From the NCBI GenBank assembly GCA_023333565.1, contig JAJKFH010001480.1, forward strand, positions 310,001 to 374,000: a stretch of 64,000 nt of DNA. The letters run 5' to 3'. Origin of the DNA: Puffinus mauretanicus. Its lineage: Eukaryota > Chordata > Aves > Procellariiformes > Procellariidae. Within the stretch, counting starts at the first letter, position 1. Every line of letters starts with the position of its first letter. This document shows positions 25,282 to 36,801 of the stretch, piece after piece. The notes under the pieces were generated by a model. It was not told the DNA's origin. It did not search any database and saw only the letters and a program-made list of their open reading frames with translations. The translations under genes were made by a program, and so were the position numbers.

Positions 25282-27429
25282 CTGTAGTTAGAAGAAGAGA
25301 AAGTATGTGTTTGATTAAAAGTCAAATGCACATGGCAGAAACACTGAAAAACTATTTCTTAAAAAAATCTAAATAGGAATGTCTGCTAAGGATTCAGTTC
25401 TGCTCAGGAGCAACAACTAATGCAAAAAAGCGCCATAAAATCAATAGCACTGTTGCGATACATAAAAGACAAAATTATTGTCATTTAATTTCCCCACAGA
25501 GTTTTATCACACAACTAAATCCTGGTCTGTAACTTCTCATTTTCTCTGATGTTCTTTTATTTCAATTTTTTTTCTCCAAAATAATGTTGATCTCACAGAC
25601 TACTTTGTGATCTGTCTGTTTCTCCAATAATTATGAAATATCAGCATGTAAAGCACTCTGAATCATGCATCCTTTTTAATACGGGCCTAGGTTCTTTAGA
25701 TGTAAAACATTGCAGGATATTACAATGTAACCATCCTAGTAGCATTTGGGATGGGTTGCAACACACATGAAAAGTTCAAACACAAGGACTGAAACAAGAG
25801 AATCTGAAATCTGACACATACACAAAGAACAAGATGTAGTACTGGACAGTAAATTCCACATCAATAACAAAATTACTCCAAGGAGAAAAATCTCTGCTTT
25901 CCACTTCATCTCCATCATATTCAAATTTCAGCCACATGTACAAATTCTTAGTTTTAAAAGCAGTGGTCATGTTAGATAGAAAACCAAAGTTCTGCCCGGA
26001 AAAAAATAGCACCACATTTCTTGCAGTAAGCAAAGTCTGTGAAGTTTCCTTATAGGAAAAGACTAAGTCTACTGCATCAGCAGACACAGACATACACAAA
26101 GCATTTGGATAAGGTTCTGCTCAGAAGACTCCATAGTAACTAGGAAGCTCCTGAGAACATGTGATGCAAGCTCAAAGAGTTCATCATCTGAAGTGAAATG
26201 GTTCACTTCAACACCAGCGTGATAAATAACAAGGACGGAATGACATCACACTTGCTCCCACGCCCAAGGAAATTCTGCAAGACTCATATATGAGTTCTGA
26301 AAACAAAATTATAGTAGCAGAACAGAGTTGAAATATTTTACCGAAGAGTGAAATGCTTGGTGTGGAAAGAACCACAGAAATCTATGACCTTAAAAAATGG
26401 CTTCTCCAGACCCATCAATGTCTTGGTGAATAAGACACCATGCTTTGCAGCTACATACATATATATACACATATGTATATTTTTAAATAGATATAAGAAA
26501 TCACAGAACTCACAGAAATTCTAATATGGTATTTTGAAACCATTGCAGGGAATACCACAGTAAACATCAGCAGAGTGCTGACACAAGTTCTGCCATACAA
26601 CTAAATCAGAACACAAGGGATTTACTTAAAAGAACCTCATATACTTAAAAAGCAAAGTCAAAGCCTTTAGTCCCCAAAGAGAGCAAAACCATATACAGAT
26701 GGTTTGATTGCCAGAACTAAGGTAGAAAAGTTAAGCTGACAACAAAATCCTGTTTGTGACTAAATCAGAAACCATATTTTTCAACTTTTAGATCAAAAAT
26801 TGAGTAAGGCATTGTACTAAGTATTAGAATTCCTGCCACCGTACACTTAACATGTTGGATTTTTTTTTTCTGATACTCACATAAGAAAAAGGAGTGAAAA
26901 TATTAAATATACATCAGATTGTAATTGCAACTTCATTAGGTGTCAAATGCCTTATTCTGAGAAGTGATTCTTAATAAAATATAGCTTAGGCTAAGAATTT
27001 TCATTTGTCTCTGACACTTAGCAAAGCAAAATAAACACAGGACAGCTCATCATGGTCTCTATTATGTAAGGATTTTAGGATTTTTTTTCAAGGCTGGGAA
27101 TGGTTCTTTTGTGTACAGCTTCCTGTAGGTCAAGACATTAAGTCAATCTTAAAACAGAAAGAATTACAGGCATTAATATTTTCAGCTAGTTTCTAATGAG
27201 TGATAATCTGAGTCATGATTTAGGATGATGAATTCATATCTCCATTCATTAACCCATTAATTCTCCCATTAGCTTTTCAAAATAAGGGAATAAGGTAGTA
27301 AACATAATCACAGTCATTAGAAATATTTAAAAATTTTTTTTGGAAAAAAAGTCTACATTACACAATATAAGTACAATCTAGGAAAAACTTACAGACCCAA
27401 GTGTAACAATGTTTTTCACAATCTCACTT

Positions 27430-28740
27430 GGTTTTACCCACTCATCTCAGTCTTCTTTTTGATGAGCTAAACATATTATGCTCTTTTAATTCTTCCTTGT
27501 AAGGCTGCTTCTTCAGCACTTGATTAACATTTGTGGTGCTCTTCAGCACCCTCTCCACTTTTATCAATACCCATTTTTACAATAGAAAGCAAATTGGACA
27601 TGATATTCCATCATCTGCCATGTGCAGAAGTACAGCTACCTCCCTTATTTCTTTTCACTAAGTCCACTGTGACCCTTAAACTGTTTCCAGCCAGTTTCCC
27701 AGGATAGTCTCTCCAGACCTGAAGATACCGTCTGCATAATTTTTTCTTCTTGATATATAACTTTAGCTTTAGAAGATTTAGTATATTTTCTACAAGCAAC
27801 AATGTAAGCACAGTGATCCAGATGCATGGCCTGTAGAGTCCTTAACATTATTTTCCTCAGGAAATTCTTTGCAACATACATTGATGCTAGCAGCAATGGT
27901 TTTATATTTACTTTCAGATTATTAAATACCAATATCACTTAATATTCTCAACTGACAATTTTTTTGTTTAGACTTCTATTTACCCATTTTTAATTCATTT
28001 AACATTTCCACAGATATCATATGGGGATGTATTCAAATTAGAATACCATGAGACACAATGTCAAACGCCTTACAAAAGTCTATCAAATCTTTGCAAACAT
28101 TTTATCAACTAAGAATTGTAACCATAATGAAGAATGGAAATCAGATGTCTTCAACAAGACTAATTTTCCATAAAACTATATTTATTATCGTGTAACAAAT
28201 ATGTAAATCTTTATTAACTGAATCCTGTAATAGATTTTTTCCCTTTATGTTCTCTGAAGGAGAGCAATAAAACTACCTGTCTTAATTTTATTTGAACATC
28301 GCACTTTTCATTTTACTAGATATACCTTCAGCTGTCTAAAACCTGCTCTTCCAAGGTGTGGTAAAAATTAGCCTCAGAGGACTAAGATCCCTGAGCACAA
28401 CTTACTCAGTCTGACTGATTTGAAACTGTTTAATAGTAAGCAAGGAGGATGTTACAGACCATATGTTACGACAGACTTCAAAGTAGAGAGTCATGCTCAT
28501 GTGACAAGAATATATCACTTTTACAAATGCAGGACATACGTTCATTCAGTATGCTGCCTTTTCTTTTTCACTATCAACAAATTTATCATGTCCTTTCTAG
28601 TGATTCCTGATATTTTGCTCCTAGTACATATTTTAAAAAGTTCCTATTGTCCTCAAACCAGCCAGATGTGGATTTTCCCTGTCTTTACCACTTCTTCTCA
28701 GTTTTTTGCAATTTACAATTTTTATTTATAGCGTTCTGCT
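27430..28740 (-). mobile_element. Ancient CR1/L3-like LINE relic
   Basis: A heavily mutated LINE fragment in minus orientation, with no long open frame left. Positions 27501 down to 27445 read YKEELKEHNMFSSSKRRLR and then a stop, the counterpart of the CR1 motif [18 protein letters not shown]. Around 28245-28200 the minus strand gives GKNLLQDSVNKDL, the counterpart of the reverse-transcriptase motif GKIMERLI-DSIN. Spacing and order fit a CR1-clade ORF2. Plus-strand phrases such as GTCAAACGCCTTACAAAAGT (28061-28080) also resemble reptile CR1/L3 antisense sequence I know. It is far more diverged than the other CR1 copies here. The segment 28330-28740 is a weaker extension. Confidence 0.72.
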
Positions 28741-30107
28741 ACGCAGTATTTCTTGTTTCTATTTGTTATATATTGCTTTTATATATTTACTTCTTCACTA
28801 AGTAAGTGTGGGCTGTTGGCCAGAGCTTGAAACACCACCTGATCTATTATAAATCAAACTCTGAGGGAAAGCAGCACTGCTTATTGCCTAGGATAGAATG
28901 CTACCCTCAAGTCCACCACAAAAAGAAATGTTAATCTGATGCTGCTGCAAAAACCATGAAACTAAAATGTTATAAAATTGTGTGGGTGTATTCATGCATG
29001 CGTGCATGTAAATTCCTCAGGAGAAAAATCATGATTTTGATTATTTCAAAGTTTGTGTACCACAGTTCATTGTGCAAGTTTGGTTTTGGACTGCACAAAT
29101 AAAGAACAGATATGCTTTTTTTTAACTCTATACATAAAGTCACAATTACATGTGTTTTTTCGGGGGAAGACAGTTTTGGTGGCTATCACTAGGTAGAAGG
29201 TATGAACAGCAGACGACTCACCAGAAAAGAAACTGAGGTCATTGTTTTTCTACTTTTACTGCGGCGATCACAACTTGAAACACGCAAACCTTACTGGATT
29301 AAAAATCTCTCTTAATCAATAAATGATGAATGAGGACTTATGGGGGCATAGCTCCACAATATATAACACTTCTCTGACCTAGCACACAAGTAACATGGGT
29401 CATATTCAACTCTTACTCCTTATTAGTGTTTCTAATTTCTATTGTTCTTGAAGAATAGAGAAGCAATTTATTTCACATTCAGAAACAGACAAGAGTTTGG
29501 GAAAATGTGGGGTGAAAGAAGAAACGAAAGGAGAATGGTACTGATTTTCATAGTGATGATATTTCAGAATTTTCCAGTGGAAGAGGTTAGCTGGCTTTCT
29601 TACTAATTTAGTAAAGCTAATCTTTAGCATCATTCTTTAAAAGCATACATAGTTTTTCTTCCTACATCCATGCTTAACCATGGCAATTCTATTCTTTGCC
29701 TGCATTTTCAAGCAAGGGATAGCAACAAGATAAAGTTTTTTATAATTTCTTTTTAATGAAGTATAGAGCTACAGAGCTACAAAAACACACTTTTAAAAAA
29801 AATATTTCCTTGACAGCATGCCCCAGAACTCCCTTCCAATCAGAATCATAATTCTTTCTTGCCAACACAGCCAGTCTAATTTTACCTTCCTGGGTTTTCA
29901 GCATTCCCAGTTGCAAAATTGTAGAGGATGCTGGCAAAAAAGTGATCTATGTAATTCTCACTGTCTGCACTTCTTGCAGTTAGGTTATGAGAAAAATCTA
30001 AAGACTATACTCTTAGGATTACATTGTGTGCTATCGCATATAATGGTAAACCCCTCCCCCCCACCTATAGGACTATATGCAAACATATCATGATACCAGT
30101 AAAACAC

Positions 30108-30131
30108 TTTTTTCTTTTTTTTTTTTTTTTT
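30108..30131. repeat. T run (T17 core)
   Basis: 24 bases of T interrupted by one C, with an uninterrupted T17 at 30115-30131. Confidence 0.95.
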
Positions 30132-30930
30132 CCCATCTCTAGAAGAATTGTTGGTAATGGAAGTGATCACGTTCCCGCTACCTATTACAAGGTGTAATTT
30201 TAACATCAGCATCTCTTTATTTTATACATAAAGATTGCAATAGGGATGTAAATATATTTTATGTATGAAGGGAAAACAATTTCTTACAGAAAAAAAGTAT
30301 TATCCATAGATCAAATGGCTACTTTCTGTTGTTTGAAAGAACAGCTTACACTACCCACACCTCTGTAAACACCCGAAAGCTTCTTACATAAGGGAGTCTG
30401 AATAGCTTCAACTAAGACTTACTAAATAAATGATAAACTATATAATCTGTTGGGCATCAATCACAAGGTACGTTTTAATAACTTTCTCCAAACTGAACTA
30501 GAATATCTACCTGCTTCACTATTGCATGGTTTTTTAGGTGCCAATTTCCACAAGAGCTAAGGCTCCCTGCTTACGCTCCATCGTTGGAATGGGCATCTAT
30601 GGAAGCATGAACTGGTATCAGCGTAACGAGAGCTGACACAAGAATCACCACTGCAGAATTGGGTTAAGTTCTCTTTCCACAATTCTTGACCATTTTTTTT
30701 TATAATCACATTTTAAATGCAAACGCTATAGGTACTGGGAAAGTAAAGATCAAATAAATACCTAAAAAAAACTTTTCAGCAAATCTGCAGAGAAGTAGCA
30801 TGAATGTTGGATGTTTCCTAACTCTGACCCTTAAAACTGAAGGCCTCAGCTATGGTCAGCGATTTAACTAAGTTACAGCCTTTGTCTACAATACTGAACA
30901 GCAAAAAATGTCTAACATAAAATACTGTAC

Positions 30931-31339
30931 CTTCTGCAGTATGACAATCTTCCTCATTTTTGGGAAAAAAGACTCTTATTACACCAGTGTTGATATAAAT
31001 CAGAGGCAAGTTGCGGGAAGTTAGTGCATGAGTCCTCATAGGTTGGCCTGGTGATTTTCTTTTCTCCTTTTGACTCCTTGGCAACCTGGCTTGAAAAATG
31101 CTTGCAATTGCATTAAGCAATGGAAAACAGAGGACCACATCAAAGGCCTGAGCAGAAAGAAGGATCTCATGAAGAAAGTGAGGAGAACCATCAGTGTGAC
31201 CTTCTGATAGCTTATGGAATGTTCTTCGTTCATTTCTTGATATCAGTTTGTGCCGGACATTTTTTGTCACAGCTTTGGTATAAGTGAGAGAAAGAAATCC
31301 ATGTTGTTGGTGTGAGCCATCTAAAAGTTTTGCAGTTGT
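30931..31339 (-). CDS. VPS13B: VPS13B coding exon, 'TTAKLLDG...DCHTAE' segment
   Basis: Largest VPS13B exon in the window (409 bp, 136 codons plus one base, phase 0 to phase 1). The acceptor is CCTTTAAACAG and the donor GCAGAAG|GTACAG. The product begins TTAKLLDGSHQQHGFLSLTY, continues TKAVTKNVRHKLISRNERR, SPHFLHEILLSAQAFDVVL and FPLLNAIASIFQARLP, and then has a basic loop, KEKRKSPGQPMRTH. It ends LTSRNLPLIYINTGVIRVFF and PKNEEDCHTAE. Identity to human VPS13B is very high except at the last few residues. This segment was my first and firmest identification of the gene. The alternating hydrophobic residues fit the beta-strand groove along which VPS13 proteins carry lipids. Confidence 0.97.
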
Positions 31340-33141
31340 CTGTTTAAAGGAAAAAAAAAAAACAAAAACTGCTGCAAAAATGTACACATATAACATCCAT
31401 CAATTGCCATATTCTCTGTTAGTTAGGATGGTCAGGGTTCCATATTTTCTAATAGCTTTCCACTGTCTCTGAATAGTAGAAAAAATTTCTTTCAGTTTTT
31501 TGAATGAATAATTTGTCCACAGTGTGTCCATACTTCACTGTATTGTGTCAGCTAAAACTATGAATTGCTGAACATTTCTTCCTTTTCCGATTATTTACAT
31601 TGTATGAAATTCAAATCCAATCAGCCAAAAAAAACCCCATATATTCAAGAGTCTAAATTTACCAAAAATTTTCTGATAACTTTTCACACAGTTAGATATT
31701 TTGATTTCTCCTTCACTTTAGACATTTTAGAAGTAGATCTTACTCCCTTGCATTGTTCCTTCTGTATGTGCAAATACCATAGGTGCTAAAATAACACTTG
31801 GGTGCTGATACAGCTTCACTCCATCTAAACATGGGTGTATAAAACACCCACAGTCAACTAAATACTCTAAGAATTGAGCTGGTTTTGTCCTCATCACCTC
31901 TGAGTATTTAAAGAGAATAGCTGTACCATGTGCTAAAGCACATCACTGAAATAAAAAATATTGCACTGTAGTTTAGAAATACCAGATTCTTTCACTTAGA
32001 AGGACAGATTTCCTAGATAAAGATGACAATTAGATGCTTAGCTCCCAAAAGATGTATAGCACAGTTTTCATGTTATCTTTGAAAGTCTTTCAGTCATGTA
32101 TTGTTAGTGATTGAAAAATGAAAAAATAATAACTAGGAAAACCATTATTTTAACAGTGTAATAAACATTTTGATAGAATTCTGTAAGTTTGTTTAAATAT
32201 TAGCTTTACTCACATGAGCACAAATGAAAGCAACTACATTTTGCAAGTAGTTGCTTATTTTGGCATCTTAAATTTGACTAAAAACTATTTAATGTAATTT
32301 AAACCTTGTTAATAGAAGAACAACATCTCTTTTTCAAATAAACAGGATACATAGCTCGAATGCTGAAAAACTGGAAGCTTTTATGATTAAGTGAATTAAA
32401 ACAAATTAGTAAGTTAATTTCCTATAAGAACTGAAACAAACAGAATAAAAGAAAGTATTACCTATCAATATGCATGATGAAAATAAACCAGACCACACAG
32501 AACTTCCACTAACATAAAAAGATTCTATACAGCCATACGTTTGTGAAGATAATGAGCCCAATATCATAACATATAAAGTCTTTCAAGGATAAACAGGCAA
32601 GAAAAAAAGGGGTTAAATATCTCACACTGAGATATTCTGAATCAGCAAGTAATGTTCCAAGCATTCAAAAGACAGACTCAAATAAGAAATTGTTAATTGT
32701 TGCATTAACATAAGAAGTAATTTTAAAAGGTTGCATAAAGGTATATTGCAGTAATACAAAGTACTTAAATCCCTAAGTAGACATCAGAATTACACGAACA
32801 AAATGCAGCATTCAGTACTGGCTTTTACATATCTGGTCTCCAAACATTACTGTATGTGGTCACTTTTAATATAAATGAATCCCATTGACTTCAGTGGACT
32901 GCTGTTATGTACCAGGTTGTGAACCATCAACCTTCATTCCCGCATGTACTAAAAAATGACTGACAACTATTACTAAAGGATAAGAGGGAAATAACTCATA
33001 TAATCAATATAAGCAATAAATATATTCAGTACAAAAAAAATTTAATTACAAGAAACTAAAGCCATTTGAGATTTTTTTTATATTCCAAATGTCATTTATT
33101 AGTGGAAGTTCTGTAGTAAAAATTTTAAAAAAGATTCTTAC
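31340..33141 (-). other. VPS13B: VPS13B intron, 1.8 kb
   Basis: Intron between the long alternative exon and the 409-bp exon. It is AT-rich. I see no repeats of note and no further exon-like segment. Confidence 0.9.
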
Positions 33142-33283
33142 AGAGGGAAAGAAGCCAGAGAAATTACTGAAAGGGTCCTGCTTGCTGATGGGTCGAACCA
33201 ACAAGGTACGTCTGTTCAGCTTGTCAGTACAGGAAAGGAACACACCTCCATATTGCCCCAGAGACCAAGAATCTTCCCCAAGG
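33142..33283 (-). CDS. VPS13B: VPS13B alternative exon, long form (142 bp)
   Basis: Second member of the alternative exon pair. The acceptor is GTTCATTACCTCAAG, with a run of 16 T about 50-60 bases upstream, and the donor is CCCTCT|GTAAGA. The first base completes Ser (AGC). The 47 codons read LGEDSWSLGQYGGVFLSCTD, KLNRRTLLVRPISKQDPFSN and FSGFFPS. The other human long isoform has the same segment (SCTDKLNRRTLLVRP, KQDPFSN, GFFPS). The first 22 residues align with the short alternative exon (G-x-W, then G-V/I-F-L-x-C and K-L), which suggests an old tandem exon duplication. The last 25 codons have no counterpart in the short exon. The exon leaves in phase 0 into TTAKLLDG. It could be mistaken for a constitutive exon if the short form at 33840 is overlooked. 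Confidence 0.92.
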
Positions 33284-33839
33284 CTTGAGGTAATGAACGA
33301 GCCATGGAAGAGGCGAAGACAAAAAGCACAAAAAAAAAAAAAAAAGCTATAAGCAAAAAAAAATTACATTAAATTTGCACAGTTCTATGTAACTGCAAGA
33401 TAAAGCCTATGCCATACCTTTTCCTAAAAAGCTGAAATTCAATCAGATCAAGCAAAAAAATGGTAAAAAAAAAAGAAACCTTGTAAAATTTTATGTGAAA
33501 GGACAACCTATAGCAAGAGGTCAAGACACATGAGAATAAAAGTATAGTAAAATCCTGCATACAGAAAAAGGACTTACCCCTGGATTTTCAGCAGATAGTT
33601 TTATCAGAGTGTGGAGGAGAATGATTACAAGAACCAAGAAACTGTGAATGAAAAGCTGTACTCATATATGTTACAAAATCATACTATTATTTAGAAAAAA
33701 TGAGCTATTAAGTATTAAAATGTGCTTTGAACTACAGTTCTTGTAATCATTCTTTTTAACATATATAAGAATAAAGAAAAATATGTTGCTTATAAAGAGT
33801 TATTCAGGTAAGCACCTTAGTTTACTAAATAGATCTCAC
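33284..33839 (-). other. VPS13B: Intron separating the two alternative VPS13B exons, 556 bp
   Basis: Short spacer between the 67-bp and 142-bp alternative exons. It carries a run of 16 A on the plus strand (33330-33345), which is a T tract about 50-60 bases upstream of the long exon's acceptor on the transcribed strand. At 556 bp it is long enough to be spliced, so physical closeness alone does not enforce the choice between the exons. Confidence 0.9.
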
Positions 33840-33906
33840 CAAAAGCTTTTCTCTGCATTGTAGAAATATTCCTTCAAAATGTCCTGACTGCCAGTCTCCC
33901 CCTGGC
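33840..33906 (-). CDS. VPS13B: VPS13B alternative exon, short form (67 bp)
   Basis: Alternative VPS13B exon, too short to stand out as an open frame. Read on the minus strand, the acceptor is GTTCTGTCTTCCAG and the donor TTTTG|GTGAGA. Its first base completes Arg with the AG from the previous exon, and 22 codons follow: PGGDWQSGHFEGIFLQCREK then LL. As I recall it, the corresponding human segment reads RPGEGWQSGHFEGVFLQC, so this is the orthologue of one of the two human exon-28 alternatives. It enters in phase 2 and leaves in phase 0, as does the exon 556 bp further on at 33142-33283. The match of sequence, splice sites and phase makes chance unlikely. Which form is used in which tissue cannot be read from the DNA. 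Confidence 0.9.
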
Positions 33907-35407
33907 CTGGAAGACAGAACGTTCACCTTATCTATTCTCTGCTTTTGGTATTAGTCCACAGAGATTTAAAGACAGAGAAAGGTACTCTGAAGAGATTATG
34001 AAATATAAATGAGAACAATTTTGTCAAGTGAAATAACTTTTTTATTTCCCCCCAAAGCCTCAATATAACTTTAGCAAACAAGAACACCCTGAAGTTGAAA
34101 AGATTTCTAATAGAGCATTAGGCTCCTGGGAGTGAAGTACCTTCTCTCAAGCTTTCCATAGAATCTGTGGCCAAAGAATCTTTTTAAGAGCACCTAGCTA
34201 CTGGGATTCCAAAGCATTTTAAAGCATCATGACTTGATTTTAAAAGATTTTAAAAAATAAAGTACAAATTTTGTTTATCAAATATTACAACATGTAAAAA
34301 CAATAACTACATTTGTAACTTAGGCAAAAGAACAGGAATTCAAATTTTCTTTTAGACAGCTGATCAGAAAAAAAGTCTCAGAAATGTTGGTAACTTCGCT
34401 AAGTTGAAACTAATTCTCCTTCCTATTGTACACAGGGAACAATAAGTATCCAATAAAACCTTGCAGACATTGGCTCCTAAGTCAAAATGATTTGTGCACC
34501 TAAATATTTCAGTCATTTTCAATGCAAAGAAATGTTCTGAAGCTTTTAACTATTTTTTTTTTCTCTCAGGGTGTAACACAACAACTATTCTATTTTCTCT
34601 TCATTTCTATCTCCCATAACAGAATCTGTTGATCTGTAATGGCAAACACTAACCCAGTTGATCAAAGACTACATAGGCTCTCTCTTATTTTGTCAAGACT
34701 AGTGTGTTCATGGCCAATACGAGCTAGAAGGTGGCACATGCAATCTCTCTAACAGAACCACGCATCTGGGTGCCAAATGAACGCAGTCACATTGGTACAG
34801 CAAACTACTCAACTAACAAGACTTGCTAAAGTTGCAAGACATATAGTAGGCCTAACTACCTACCTTAAATGTACATAATATTGATGATATACTGGTTGAC
34901 ATTAATTACTGAAATTTCAGCCGGGCATGTCTGCATAACACTATGCTGCGTCACACACACACAGATAATCAGCTTAGTTCCCTGCATTACAGTGTTGCTA
35001 AGCCACAGGAAAAGAAACAGCTCCATTTTTTAGAAACTTCTTTTTAATATCTAAGAGTATGGTACCATGAATCATTAAATATTGGCACTTGCTAACACAT
35101 CATGAAGCAATATTTAAGGAATTTCCCATCCAAAAGTTCAGCTAAAATGAATGATTTTTGTCTAACGGACCAACAGAGCAGTAAGCGTGAAAAAACACTC
35201 TCCTGATTTGTAATGATTTCTATGTATTTCTTTGGAATCAGATACAATTCTGAGAAAATGTAATTCTGATTTTTATTACTTAAAAGGTTAAAATCATTTC
35301 ACTAAAATTGAGCAATTACCTTAAATTCAAGTTAAGAATTAAGAAAAAAAAACGCTTGTCACCTTCTTTCAGCCTGAAATTAAAGCAGAATAACTCCCAG
35401 GTATTAC
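33907..35407 (-). other. VPS13B: VPS13B intron, 1.5 kb
   Basis: Intron before the alternative exon pair. AT-rich, with no repeat, RNA gene or additional exon that I can support. Confidence 0.9.
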
Positions 35408-35522
35408 CTGTTTCTGTAATGGTCAATATTGAAGCTTTCTATTTTACATTTGATTTTGGTATAGACATCCTGCATATCCACTGAGGCACTGAGATCTTCT
35501 AGTTCACTGACAACACAAACTT
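35408..35522 (-). CDS. VPS13B: VPS13B coding exon preceding the alternative pair
   Basis: Fourth VPS13B exon (115 bp, entering phase 1 and leaving phase 2). The acceptor is TTTGACTATTGCAG and the donor ACAG|GTAATA. It encodes the remainder of a Glu codon, then VCVVSELEDLSASVDMQDVY, TKIKCKIESFNIDHYRN, and the first two bases (AG) of a split codon. Human VPS13B has EVCMVSELEDLSAS and KCKIESFNIDHYRS at this place. The split AG codon matters. It becomes Arg (AGG) when joined to the exon at 33840-33906, or Ser (AGC) when joined to the exon at 33142-33283. This exon is therefore the shared upstream partner of a two-way splicing choice. Confidence 0.95.
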
Positions 35523-36629
35523 CTGCAATAGTCAAAGAAAATAAAAATTTTTAGTTATTAACCTGAAACTTGCAAGTTTTGAAGCAAGAAATATATCTGA
35601 GATGCTACATTTTGTAAATAGGATGATGCTACTTCTACTCAGAGTTTTTTCATAAAGCATTTTTTGACTCAAATGTCACACAGATAGGAACCAGAAAAAA
35701 ATCCTAGAATCCAAACGGTTTTATACAAATATGTAGAGACACTTATATAGGGGGTTTTTAGTTCAGTGTTCATAGTATAATTCCTGGAAAAAAGGTAAAA
35801 AAAAATTTACCAAGATATTTACTTTAACAATATTTGAGATTTCTTTCTTTCACGTAATCAGTTTTTTAAAATCAAAGGCTCAAGTACATGTCTTTGAAAA
35901 TTAGCTTTAATCATTAGTTTCCTTATTTTTTCACGTTTCTGTGAAAAACAATGTTAATTGCTAAGCAGCAGTGTTTCCTAACAAAAAAATATTTGAAGTC
36001 CTGCAGCACATTTATAGAATCCAAGTTCCTTTCAAACAATTACTGTCTGGATGATAATCCAAATTTAATCTCAAAGAAAAAAAGAGAAGTTGTGTACCAC
36101 ACATATTTCCTTTTTCAACACAGAAGTCGAAACTTCTATGTTGAACTCCATATTAAACTTCCTATGACTTTAAGGATTATACTATGATGATTATGTTAAA
36201 TTTAAATTTGAAATTATCAATACAAAACTACATGTCTATACATGGACATACACAAAACATACTACTAAGTCATACCAAAATGAAAATGATTGCTTCTAAG
36301 GCAATAAATGCAGCACCCTATTAAGTAAAATAATGAACTTATTTCCAATTTAATACAATCATCTTTCCACACGGAAGGGGAAGTTTACACCAAAGAACAA
36401 TACTGAATTCTGATTACATGCACTAATCTAACTACAGCTTGTCACTCTAGTTTAAAATATAGATCCAACCCATTATTTCTGCATTACAGTGTTTAATATA
36501 ATAAATATTCATAATATTTATGAATAAATGCTCTAATAAATGTAATAAATGCTCTGAATAGCTAATACTGTGCTGTAAAATAATGTATGGAATTTAAAAT
36601 AGTATATTAGGTGAAAAAATGCTGAATAC
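35523..36629 (-). other. VPS13B: VPS13B intron, 1.1 kb
   Basis: Intron that contains the inverted and direct AT-rich repeats at 36501-36561 and otherwise nothing recognisable. The plus-strand open frame at 35951-36187 has no known match and looks like chance. Confidence 0.9.
36501..36561. repeat. AT-rich inverted and direct repeats
   Basis: ATTCATAA and TTATGAAT form a perfect 8-bp inverted repeat around TAT. Immediately after it, AATAAATGCTCT occurs twice with AATAAATGT between. Probably local slippage rather than a functional site. Confidence 0.8.
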
Positions 36630-36801
36630 CTTTGCCATTATTTCTAGAATCAGGAGCAAACAATTTTACAGTGATTTTTGGCAACATCCACTGCATCCAT
36701 AGGCTGACACGTCCACTTGAGACTCCGATATTACTTGTTGTTTGTTCCAATGTAATAGAGTCTGAGAATGGAGAATCATCACCACCCTGAAGAGAATCAC
36801 C
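36630..36801 (-). CDS. VPS13B: VPS13B coding exon, 'GDSLQGG...RNNGK' segment
   Basis: Third VPS13B exon (172 bp, phase 0 to phase 1). The acceptor is CTGTTTCATAG and the donor AAAG|GTATTC. The 57 codons start GDSLQGGDDSPFSDSITLEQ, completing the acidic Ser-rich loop begun in the previous exon. They continue through TTSNIG and SSGRVSLWMQWMLPKITVKLF, a beta-strand-like segment typical of the rod, and end APDSRNNGK. Human VPS13B has the same order (SPFSD, LEQTTSNIG, GRVSLWMQW, KLFAPD). The last base, G, joins the AA that opens the next exon to make Glu. The exon follows the largest complete intron here, which holds the 2.4 kb CR1 element. Confidence 0.95.

Larger units (their letters stand above)
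25282..30930 (-). other. VPS13B: VPS13B intron, 5.6 kb
   Basis: Intron between the 409-bp and 112-bp exons. Its middle holds the ancient CR1/L3-like relic and a T run at 30108-30131. Open frames elsewhere in it (for example 25776-26099 and 29439-29633 on the minus strand) match nothing I know and lack coding character. Confidence 0.9.
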
